Below are positions 1-4,797 of a stretch of DNA of 5,591 nucleotides, in pieces (position 1 is the stretch's first letter; every line of letters starts with the position of its first letter). The stretch covers positions 1-5,591 of the forward strand of contig JAAZGQ010000078.1 in the NCBI GenBank assembly GCA_012511135.1, given 5' to 3'. Below the pieces are notes generated by a model. It worked only from the letters and a program-made list of their open reading frames with translations, was not told the origin of the DNA and searched no databases. This DNA is from Bacteroidales bacterium (GTDB lineage: Bacteria > Bacteroidota > Bacteroidia > Bacteroidales > UBA1402). Both the position numbers and the translations under genes were made by a program.

Positions 1-361
1 CCCTCATTTCGTCCGCAGTCGGATTGAGTTTGGGTTTAGAAAAAAGCATATCCGTCTCTTTGTTTATAGGAATCAAATGAATGTGCGCATGAGGAACCTC
101 CATACCAACCACAGCCAACCCGATTCGTTTGCAGGCTATGGCGTTTTTAAGGGCCAGTGCAATCTTTTTGGCAAATACCATCATGTCAGCCAGTTCTTGA
201 TCGTCAATATCAAACAAGTAGTCTGTTTCTTTCCTGGGTATCACCAGTGTGTGCCCCGGCATCAGGGGATGTATGTCCAGAAAGGCAAAAAAGTGTTCGT
301 CTTCTGCAATTTTGTAACAGGGAATATCGCCTGCAATGATTTTGCTGAAAATACTTGCCAT
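1..361 (-). CDS. HIT-family (histidine triad) protein, 3' end cut by window edge
   Basis: Histidine-triad nucleotide-binding protein of the Hint/HIT type, a family of cytosolic nucleotidyl hydrolases and transferases acting on purine nucleoside phosphoramidates and related nucleotides. The 120 residues present start MASIFSKIIAGDIPCYKI, the usual HIT opening, followed by FLDIHPLMPGHTLVIPR (about 27-43) and the triad HAHIHLIP at 91-98. By family analogy His93 is the catalytic nucleophile. Most HIT proteins of this type are about 130 residues, so only roughly ten C-terminal residues should be missing beyond position 1. The start is the ATG at 361-359, just 7 bp after the greA stop, so the gene is very likely co-transcribed with greA. 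No clear Shine-Dalgarno sequence precedes it. The natural substrate cannot be told from sequence. The family call is secure. Confidence 0.95.
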   Translation of the reverse strand, partial: MASIFSKIIAGDIPCYKIAEDEHFFAFLDIHPLMPGHTLVIPRKETDYLFDIDDQELADMMVFAKKIALALKNAIACKRIGLAVVGMEVPHAHIHLIPINKETDMLFSKPKLNPTADEMR

Positions 362-368
362 AACAGTG

Positions 369-845
369 TTATTTTGCGTGTTCAATTTTCTTGATCCTGT
401 AAGACATTATGCCTGCAGGGACATTAATATCGACTACTTCTCCTTCTTTTTTGCCGAAAAGGCCCTGGGCAATCGGTGAGCTCACCGAAATTTTCTTTTC
501 CCTGAGATTGGCTTCGCTATCAGGAACAATGGTATACTGAATTTCCTGATTTGTTTTCAGGTTTAGAAGATGAACGTTGGTCAGTATTTGTACCGAGTCG
601 ATGCTAATTTTAGTTTCGTCCAGAATGCGGGCATTACGGATTAATTCTTTAAGTCTGGCAATTTTCATTTCCAGCATGCCCTGGGCGTCTTTAGCCGCAT
701 CGTATTCGGCGTTTTCAGACAGATCGCCTTTGTCGCGTGCTTCTGCAATTTGCTTTGCGATATAGGGGCGATCCACTGTTTCCAGCTGCTCCAGTTCTTC
801 TTTTAATTTGTTCAGACCATTTTCGGTCATGTAATTCGTTGCCAT
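369..845 (-). CDS. greA: Transcription elongation factor GreA
   Basis: GreA binds in the secondary channel of RNA polymerase and stimulates cleavage of the backtracked 3' RNA end, rescuing stalled complexes. The 158 residues match the family's usual length. Residues 1-76 form the N-terminal antiparallel coiled coil, whose tip reads GDLSENAEYDAAKDAQ. Asp41 and Glu44 are the acidic tip residues that coordinate the catalytic Mg2+ in known GreA proteins. Residues from about 82 form the FKBP-like C-terminal domain, with the signature ISVSSPIAQGLFGKKEGE (119-136). Met1 was chosen over Met6 because related proteins begin a few residues before the first helix, but Met6 is possible. The HIT gene follows 7 bp downstream, forming a probable two-gene operon. 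The leader upstream carries a hairpin followed by a T run, which may be an attenuator or the terminator of the preceding gene. Confidence 0.97.
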   Translation of the reverse strand: MATNYMTENGLNKLKEELEQLETVDRPYIAKQIAEARDKGDLSENAEYDAAKDAQGMLEMKIARLKELIRNARILDETKISIDSVQILTNVHLLNLKTNQEIQYTIVPDSEANLREKKISVSSPIAQGLFGKKEGEVVDINVPAGIMSYRIKKIEHAK

Positions 846-849
846 ATTC

Positions 850-879
850 GAAACCTAAACTTTCAAAGGGATTAAACAA
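850..879 (-). promoter_or_regulatory. Candidate greA promoter, proximal (TTG-N19-TAGGTTTC)
   Basis: On the minus strand TTG (879-877) lies exactly 19 nt before TAGGTTTC (857-850). This fits the Bacteroidota -33 TTG / -7 TAnnTTTG promoter with one mismatch, at the last base of the -7 box. It ends only 4 nt before the greA ATG, so a transcript from it would be nearly leaderless. That makes it less attractive than its spacing suggests. It competes with the distal -7 box at 924-931. Confidence 0.3.
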
Positions 880-907
880 AAAGAATCCCGGCAAACAGCC
901 GGAACTC
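874..907 (-). terminator. Rho-independent terminator-like hairpin in the gap before greA
   Basis: Read on the minus strand, positions 907-883 form a 10-bp stem (GAGTTCCGGC with GCCGGGATTC, loop TGTTT). Five consecutive T follow at 882-878, then G and three more T at 876-874. Two of the ten pairs are G-U wobbles that form only in minus-strand RNA; on the plus strand the same positions are A-C mismatches. The structure is therefore oriented for minus-strand transcription. It lies 116 bp after the stop of the lipoprotein gene and 38 bp before the greA start. It could terminate the lipoprotein transcript, or act as an attenuator if greA transcription starts near 918. Confidence 0.7.
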
Positions 908-923
908 CTCTCAAAATGAGGTC

Positions 924-931
924 CAAAGATA
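924..931 (-). promoter_or_regulatory. Candidate greA promoter, distal -7 box (TATCTTTG)
   Basis: TATCTTTG on the minus strand is a full match to the Bacteroidota -7 consensus TAnnTTTG. No good TTG lies 17-23 nt upstream; that stretch is AT-rich with a run of T. Start of transcription would be around 918, giving a leader of about 75 nt that contains the hairpin at 883-907. The match rests on a short motif in AT-rich DNA. Confidence 0.35.
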
Positions 932-1022
932 TGTAATTCTTGAAGATATAAAAAATTTTCAGCCCTGTTTTTAAACATAGCCAGCTATAAAAGAGGCTTT
1001 TTATTTAACTAAATTCCAGGAC

Positions 1023-2168
1023 TTAAAGCAGCTTTTGTATGGCTTCATCCAAATTTTGAATGGTTTCGTCTCTGCCTGTTAAGTTCCCCTGCTTGTCGAT
1101 GAGAAAATAACTGGGCAAGTTGCTTACGTTGTACATAGAAAGATAGGCAGAGTTTTGCAGGTTCTTATCGCGAACGCAAATCCAGGGTAAATTCAAGGCT
1201 CCGGTTTTCCAGAAATGTTCGTCGGGGTCGAGAGATACCTGATATATTTCAAAACCATAGAGTTCATACCTGTTGTATAATTCTCTCATTTCAATGGTGC
1301 GGGCTGCTGAGTAATCTGTTTGGAATGCAGTGAAATCTAGTAAGATCACTTTGCCTTCAAGGCTGGACAAGGGAATATTTTGTCCAAAAACATTGGGTAA
1401 GTTAATTTCGAAATACTTTAAGGCATCTATTTCAATAATGGGAATGTCTTCGGGTGTGTTTCGCTGCTTACGAATGCTGCTCATGCCCTGCATGGTCAGA
1501 TTAACCAGCTGTCTGGTTCTGTCAGCATGGGGGAAATGCACGTTCCAGGCAGTGGCTACGGCCGCAAAATGACGATTGTCTTTGTCGGAATAGGGATCGA
1601 AAATCAGCAATTTATGAATGCGCTGGAATAGAGCAAAGTAGGCTACAGGTGATGCCGGATCGGAAAAAATGTAGTTCTGGGCTTGTTTTTTATGTTTGTC
1701 GATGCAGTTCAGCACCAGATCGATGTAAGTCTCTTCTTCAATTTCTTTGTTATTGAAAAGGCTTTGGATGGAGTCGTATTGCTTCCGTGTATTTCTCTGC
1801 AATAAAGCGAGTTCCTGCATCTGAAAACAATAATCGGAGCCGCTCACCTGATAGCTGGTCGAAAAATTATCTGTTGAGGCTTCGATGTTGATGTGTACCA
1901 GAGAGTCGACGGCCAGGAAGATGCGTTGCCGGTCAAGGCGCAGACGGTAAAATTCAGGGTACCCGGGCAGAGGAGCTTTGAATTTGAAATGCCCCCGCTC
2001 GTCTAATACTACGGAGTCAATTATTGATGTGTTGCTTAGGCCAAAGGATTGAAAATACAAAGTCTTGCTTTCTGCGTTTTGAACATTGCCTTCCACAACA
2101 AAGTCTTTATTGCCAGAACAAGCCTGCAACAGGATTAGCAAGACTGTTATAAAAGAGATATTTTTCAT
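1023..2168 (-). CDS. DUF4369-like / thioredoxin-like domain lipoprotein lacking CxxC
   Basis: Predicted lipoprotein of 381 residues. A short hydrophobic signal peptide ends in the lipobox LLQAC, with Cys17 as the lipidation site. Residues about 23-115 are a beta-rich domain resembling DUF4369 (FVVEGNVQNAESKTLYF onward), the N-terminal partner of many Bacteroidota TlpA/AhpC-type proteins. Residues about 120-240 are helical and linker sequence. Residues about 256-381 are a thioredoxin-like fold: EGKVILLDFTAF, then SLDPDEHFW, then the cis-proline segment NLPSYFLIDKQGNL with Pro352. The redox motif expected after the first strand is replaced by Thr284-Asp-Tyr-Ser287, so classical thiol-disulfide exchange is not possible at that site. 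C114, C155 and C331 do not form a CxxC. The gene has a 65-bp gap on its upstream side with its own candidate promoter. Its function is unknown; a binding or structural role at the envelope is an inference. The start follows from the signal peptide. Confidence 0.88.
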   Translation of the reverse strand: MKNISFITVLLILLQACSGNKDFVVEGNVQNAESKTLYFQSFGLSNTSIIDSVVLDERGHFKFKAPLPGYPEFYRLRLDRQRIFLAVDSLVHINIEASTDNFSTSYQVSGSDYCFQMQELALLQRNTRKQYDSIQSLFNNKEIEEETYIDLVLNCIDKHKKQAQNYIFSDPASPVAYFALFQRIHKLLIFDPYSDKDNRHFAAVATAWNVHFPHADRTRQLVNLTMQGMSSIRKQRNTPEDIPIIEIDALKYFEINLPNVFGQNIPLSSLEGKVILLDFTAFQTDYSAARTIEMRELYNRYELYGFEIYQVSLDPDEHFWKTGALNLPWICVRDKNLQNSAYLSMYNVSNLPSYFLIDKQGNLTGRDETIQNLDEAIQKLL

Positions 2169-2194
2169 TTATTAGGATGAATGAATGTGAAGGA

Positions 2195-2202
2195 CAAAAT
2201 TA
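2195..2202 (-). promoter_or_regulatory. Candidate -7 box of the thioredoxin-like lipoprotein gene (TAATTTTG)
   Basis: TAATTTTG on the minus strand matches TAnnTTTG exactly and sits 26 bp before the lipoprotein ATG, giving a leader of about 20 nt. A run of nine T (minus strand, 2212-2204) lies in the spacer. No clear TTG is present at -33. The position inside a short intergenic gap supports it, but the motif is short and the context AT-rich. Confidence 0.4.
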
Positions 2203-2233
2203 TAAAAAAAAAGCATACCTACACAGCGGGTGT

Positions 2234-2935
2234 CTAAAGTTCTTTGTGCTCCAAAAGCAGCTTATGAAGCTTTCTAATGCCCTCAGAGGCGCTTAATTTA
2301 ATATGCTTAATACCCGGGAATCTGCATAAAGTTAGTTCTTCGGGGTCTATCACGTAGGAGGGGCTCCCCCCGGGGACAATATGGAGCAGACCGGCAGCCG
2401 GATAAACCACTAATGAACTGCCAATTACGACAAAATAGTCTGCCTGTTTTACCAATTCCATGGCCGGTTCTATCATGGTCACCAGTTCGTGGAACCAGAC
2501 AATATGCGGACGCAGCTGATCTCCAAAGGGTGTGCAATCGCCCAAACGGACTTCGTAATTCTCGGGTTTTAGCTCAACAATATACTCTGAATGGACTACT
2601 CCTCTAACGTTGGTCAAATCTCCATGCAAATGCAAGACCTTGATGCTACCGGCACGTTCATCCAGGTTATCTACATTTTGAGTGATGATTTGCACATCAA
2701 AAGATTTTTCCATGGCAGCAAGTTCGTAGTGTCCGGCATTGGGTTCAACTTCCAGGAGTTGCTTGCGGCGTTTATTGTAAAATTGGGTCACCAGTTCCGG
2801 ATTGGCATTCCAGCCTTCGGGAGTTGCGACCATTTCAACAGGATATTCTTCCCATAAACCGCCAGATCCGCGAAAGGTTTTGATGCCGCTTTCGGCACTC
2901 ATGCCTGCGCCGGTCAATACTACCAGTTTTTTCAT
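2234..2935 (-). CDS. cobB: Sir2-family NAD-dependent protein deacylase (class III-like, zinc site lost)
   Basis: Sirtuin of 233 residues that should remove acyl groups from protein lysines with NAD+ as co-substrate. The NAD-binding Rossmann core opens with VLTGAGMSAESGIKTFRG (6-23), followed by TQNVDNLDERAGS (85-97). The catalytic histidine is His104 in HLHGDL. LRPHIVWFHE (141-150) and VIGSSLVVYPAAGL (170-183) complete the fold. FYNKRR carries Tyr53 and Arg56, the YxxR pair that in class III sirtuins (SIRT5, CobB) recognises succinyl and malonyl lysine. The four zinc cysteines normally found between the HG motif and LRPHIVWF are absent; Cys134 alone remains there. The second ORF Met is the right start: MKKLVVLTGAGM is the usual beginning, and the 15 residues upstream lie inside the preceding gene. 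The ATG overlaps that gene's TGA as ATGA, implying translational coupling. The symbol cobB is by family, not by proven orthology. Confidence 0.93.
   Translation of the reverse strand: MKKLVVLTGAGMSAESGIKTFRGSGGLWEEYPVEMVATPEGWNANPELVTQFYNKRRKQLLEVEPNAGHYELAAMEKSFDVQIITQNVDNLDERAGSIKVLHLHGDLTNVRGVVHSEYIVELKPENYEVRLGDCTPFGDQLRPHIVWFHELVTMIEPAMELVKQADYFVVIGSSLVVYPAAGLLHIVPGGSPSYVIDPEELTLCRFPGIKHIKLSASEGIRKLHKLLLEHKEL
2932..2935 (-). promoter_or_regulatory. ATGA stop/start overlap coupling methyltransferase and sirtuin
   Basis: The minus-strand ATGA holds both the TGA stop (2934-2932) of the upstream methyltransferase gene and the ATG start (2935-2933) of the sirtuin gene. No Shine-Dalgarno sequence is obvious before the ATG. 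Ribosomes finishing the methyltransferase could therefore re-initiate directly on the sirtuin. This overlap also decides the sirtuin start. Confidence 0.75.
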
Positions 2936-3921
2936 AGTTCTATATTTGAAAACCGGGCATAAACACTCAAAGGCAAACAACGGCCGGCCTGGTCGTTGAT
3001 AGAGAGTTCACCCGATTCAATGTCTTGTGCGTAGGGAAAATATTCCCTGATCAAATTATGAGCAATGGATGAGGAAAAGCCCATGGAATACAAATTGAGG
3101 ATGAGGAAAGCCTTTTTAGGATCAAGCAGTTCTCTGCAAGCTTCCATCAGGGGAAGGATGCCTTCCTCAAGGATCCATTTTTCTCCTTCGGGCCCTCTGC
3201 CGTAGGCAGGAGGATCCAATATAATCCCCTGATACTTTTTACCTCTTCTGGCTTCTCTGCGAACATACTTCAGGGCATCTTCCACTACCCAGCGAATATT
3301 ATCCAGGCCGCTGGCTTTCATGTTTTCTTTGGCCCAGGTAATTACCTGTTTTACAGAGTCCAGGTGGCTTACGTCAGCCCCGCAGGCTTTGGCGGCCAGT
3401 GAGGCTCCTCCGGTATAAGCGAACAGATTTAGTACCGAGGCCTGCTGTTGTTGGCCTTGTTGTATATTCTGCTTCAGATGTGCCTGGGATTCCTGCTGTT
3501 GTTGGTTGTCGTAGTGTTGATGAAGTAGCAAGCTATCGTAGATGAAATTCCAGTTTGAGGCTTGTTCCGGGAACAGTCCCACATGCTTGAATGCGGTCAT
3601 TCCCAGACGAAAACGCAGTTTTAACTGTTTGTATTCGTAGTTAACAAACCATTGGTCTGGCATAGGGGGTTTAAGTTGCCACTCTCCTCTTTCGCCGATC
3701 TCTGCCAATTTATCGACTCCCGATTGCTTTTTGCCGAAAGTTCTCACAAAACTGGCGTCAGACAGGGATGACCATTCTATGTCCGTCATTTTTTTCGGCC
3801 AGATGGCTTGGGGCTCCGGCCTTCGAAGAACATAAGAGCCAAAGCGTTCCAATTTTTCGAAGCCTCCGGTATCAATCAATTCATATTCCTGCCAAAGACT
3901 CCTGTCCCTTATTGTTTGCAT
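2932..3921 (-). CDS. Class I SAM-dependent methyltransferase, RlmI-like (probable rRNA methyltransferase)
   Basis: 329-residue Rossmann-fold methyltransferase related to the RlmI/COG1092 group of rRNA cytosine methyltransferases. The N-terminal half (YELIDTGGFEKLERFG, RRPEPQAIW at 34-41) is the conserved recognition part of this bacterial subfamily, and LGMTAFKHVGLFPEQ (106-120) leads into the catalytic domain. SAM-binding motif I is NLFAYTGGASLAAKACGA (165-182). The acidic residue after the second strand lies in HLDSV. Motif IV is LDPPAYGRGPEGE (235-247). No N-terminal PUA domain like that of E. coli RlmI is evident. Between the recognition part and motif I there is a Gln-rich stretch (134-160, 13 Gln of 27) that looks like an inserted linker. 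It is the first gene of a probable operon with the sirtuin and is divergent from a SpoU-family RNA methyltransferase. The exact RNA target is not determinable. Start at Met1 is assumed; family similarity becomes clear only at about residue 13. Confidence 0.88.
   Translation of the reverse strand: MQTIRDRSLWQEYELIDTGGFEKLERFGSYVLRRPEPQAIWPKKMTDIEWSSLSDASFVRTFGKKQSGVDKLAEIGERGEWQLKPPMPDQWFVNYEYKQLKLRFRLGMTAFKHVGLFPEQASNWNFIYDSLLLHQHYDNQQQQESQAHLKQNIQQGQQQQASVLNLFAYTGGASLAAKACGADVSHLDSVKQVITWAKENMKASGLDNIRWVVEDALKYVRREARRGKKYQGIILDPPAYGRGPEGEKWILEEGILPLMEACRELLDPKKAFLILNLYSMGFSSSIAHNLIREYFPYAQDIESGELSINDQAGRCLPLSVYARFSNIEL
3441..3505. repeat. Two copies of a 14-bp CAG/CAA-type repeat, 51 bp apart, within the methyltransferase gene
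   Basis: The 14-mer CCTGCTGTTGTTGG occurs at 3441-3454 and again at 3492-3505 on the plus strand. The offset of 51 bp is 17 codons, so both copies are read in the same frame and encode Gln-Gln-Gln-Gln with the same codon order (CAA CAA CAG CAG). The repeat lies in the Q-rich linker of the RlmI-like protein and suggests local duplication or slippage. Confidence 0.75.
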
Positions 3922-3942
3922 ATCCTGTCATTTAAATCAACA

Positions 3943-3950
3943 CAAATGTA
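3943..3950 (-). promoter_or_regulatory. Candidate -7 box for the methyltransferase-sirtuin operon (TACATTTG)
   Basis: Minus-strand TACATTTG fits TAnnTTTG exactly and lies 21 bp before the methyltransferase ATG at 3921. A transcript would start near 3937. No TTG is found at the expected -33 distance (the sequence there is GTTC). It falls in the 78-bp divergent gap, where a promoter is expected. Confidence 0.4.
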
Positions 3951-3951
3951 A

Positions 3952-3970
3952 CAAATATCGCGTATATTTG
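3952..3970. repeat. 19-bp inverted repeat in the divergent promoter region
   Basis: CAAATAT (3952-3958) and ATATTTG (3964-3970) are perfect 7-bp inverted arms around the spacer CGCGT. The right arm overlaps the plus-strand -7 box. It could be an operator for a dimeric regulator, or simply the result of two AT-rich promoter-like sequences facing opposite ways. Confidence 0.4.
3963..3970 (+). promoter_or_regulatory. Candidate -7 box for the SpoU-family methyltransferase gene (TATATTTG)
   Basis: TATATTTG matches TAnnTTTG exactly and ends 29 bp before the ATG at 4000, giving a predicted leader of about 24 nt. No clear TTG lies 17-23 nt upstream; the -33 region would overlap the opposing -7 box at 3943-3950. 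It is the best promoter candidate for this gene in the short divergent gap. Confidence 0.45.
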
Positions 3971-3999
3971 AACTTTTAATTTCCCTGAACTTTTGTAGC

Positions 4000-4797
4000 A
4001 TGGAACGAATTAGCAGCCTGCAAAATCCCGGAATCAATCAATTGTTGCGCTTGCAGGCCAAAGCCAGAGAGCGTAGGGAGCATTCTTTGGTTCTGGTCGA
4101 AGGAGCTCGTGAGATACAACTTGCTCTGAGCAAGGGATATCGTCCGGAACAGCTTTATATTTGCCCCGAACTTTATGCCCAAAGCGAATACCCGGATATA
4201 ACAAAAGCACTGCCTGAAGAGATCAAAACAGAACTATCCCTGCCTGTCTTCGAAAAGCTCGCTTATAGGGAGAATTCCGACGGTTTGCTTGCTACGCTTC
4301 GGCTTAAATCTCATCTGCTTGACGAACTGGTTTTAACCGATCATCCTTTTATCATAGTCCTGGAAGCTGTAGAAAAACCCGGTAACCTGGGAGCCATTTT
4401 GCGTACGGCAGATGCGGCTGCCGTAGATGCGGTGATTGTCTGTGATCCTTTGTGCGATTTATACAATCCTAACGTAATTCGTTCCAGTATAGGCTGTTTG
4501 TTTTCTGTTCAAACGGCAGTTTGTACTTCGCAACAAGCTTTGGAATGGATGAAAAAACGAGGGATAAGAGTGTTGGCTGCAGAATTGCAGGCTTCACAGT
4601 GGTATCATGAAACGGACATGAGCAGCAGCGCAGCTGTTGTCATGGGAACAGAAGCCGATGGGCTGAGTCCCTTTTGGTTGAAAAATGCCGATGAACGTAT
4701 CAAAATCCCTATGCGAGGTTATATAGATTCCCTGAACGTATCGGTTTCCACAGCCATACTCACCTACGAAGCTATGCGTCAGCGGGAATTCAGATGA
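4000..4797 (+). CDS. SpoU/TrmH-family RNA 2'-O-ribose methyltransferase
   Basis: 265-residue SPOUT-class enzyme that should transfer a methyl group from SAM to the 2'-OH of a ribose in rRNA or tRNA. The N-terminal part (LVLVEGAREIQLAL at 30-43, NSDGLLATLR at 92-101) is the L30e-like substrate-binding domain seen in RlmB-type members. The three knot motifs are present in order: EKPGNLGAILRTADAA (125-140, with Asn129 and Arg135), VMGTEADGLS (214-223, the GxExxG loop), and IKIPMRGYIDSLNVSVSTA (234-252). These form the SAM-binding trefoil knot and the dimer interface in known structures. Length is typical for RlmB/TsnR-like proteins. The start is the first ATG after the candidate promoter, with no Shine-Dalgarno sequence. 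The 3' end overlaps murI tail-to-tail. The target nucleotide cannot be assigned, so no gene symbol is given. Confidence 0.93.
   Translation: MERISSLQNPGINQLLRLQAKARERREHSLVLVEGAREIQLALSKGYRPEQLYICPELYAQSEYPDITKALPEEIKTELSLPVFEKLAYRENSDGLLATLRLKSHLLDELVLTDHPFIIVLEAVEKPGNLGAILRTADAAAVDAVIVCDPLCDLYNPNVIRSSIGCLFSVQTAVCTSQQALEWMKKRGIRVLAAELQASQWYHETDMSSSAAVVMGTEADGLSPFWLKNADERIKIPMRGYIDSLNVSVSTAILTYEAMRQREFR

Noticed and set aside
77..394. 105-codon open frame on the plus strand
   Set aside because: It lies antisense to the HIT gene and the greA end, has no recognisable protein features, and the opposite frame encodes the conserved histidine triad.
715..978. 87-codon minus-strand frame spanning the greA start and leader
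   Set aside because: It overlaps greA in another frame, runs through the terminator hairpin, and its sequence resembles no family.
970..1020. AT-rich inverted segments just after the lipoprotein gene
   Set aside because: The stems are short, interrupted or have 2-nt loops, and no convincing terminator or RNA gene can be drawn.
2204..2236. Possible terminator after the sirtuin gene: ACAC/GTGT hairpin and nine T on the minus strand
   Set aside because: The stem is only 4 bp and stands 8 nt away from the T run, which fits equally well as promoter spacer for the next gene.
2936..2980. Upstream start adding 15 residues to the sirtuin
   Set aside because: The extra residues lie within the end of the methyltransferase gene, and sirtuins of this type begin at MKKLVVLTGAGM.
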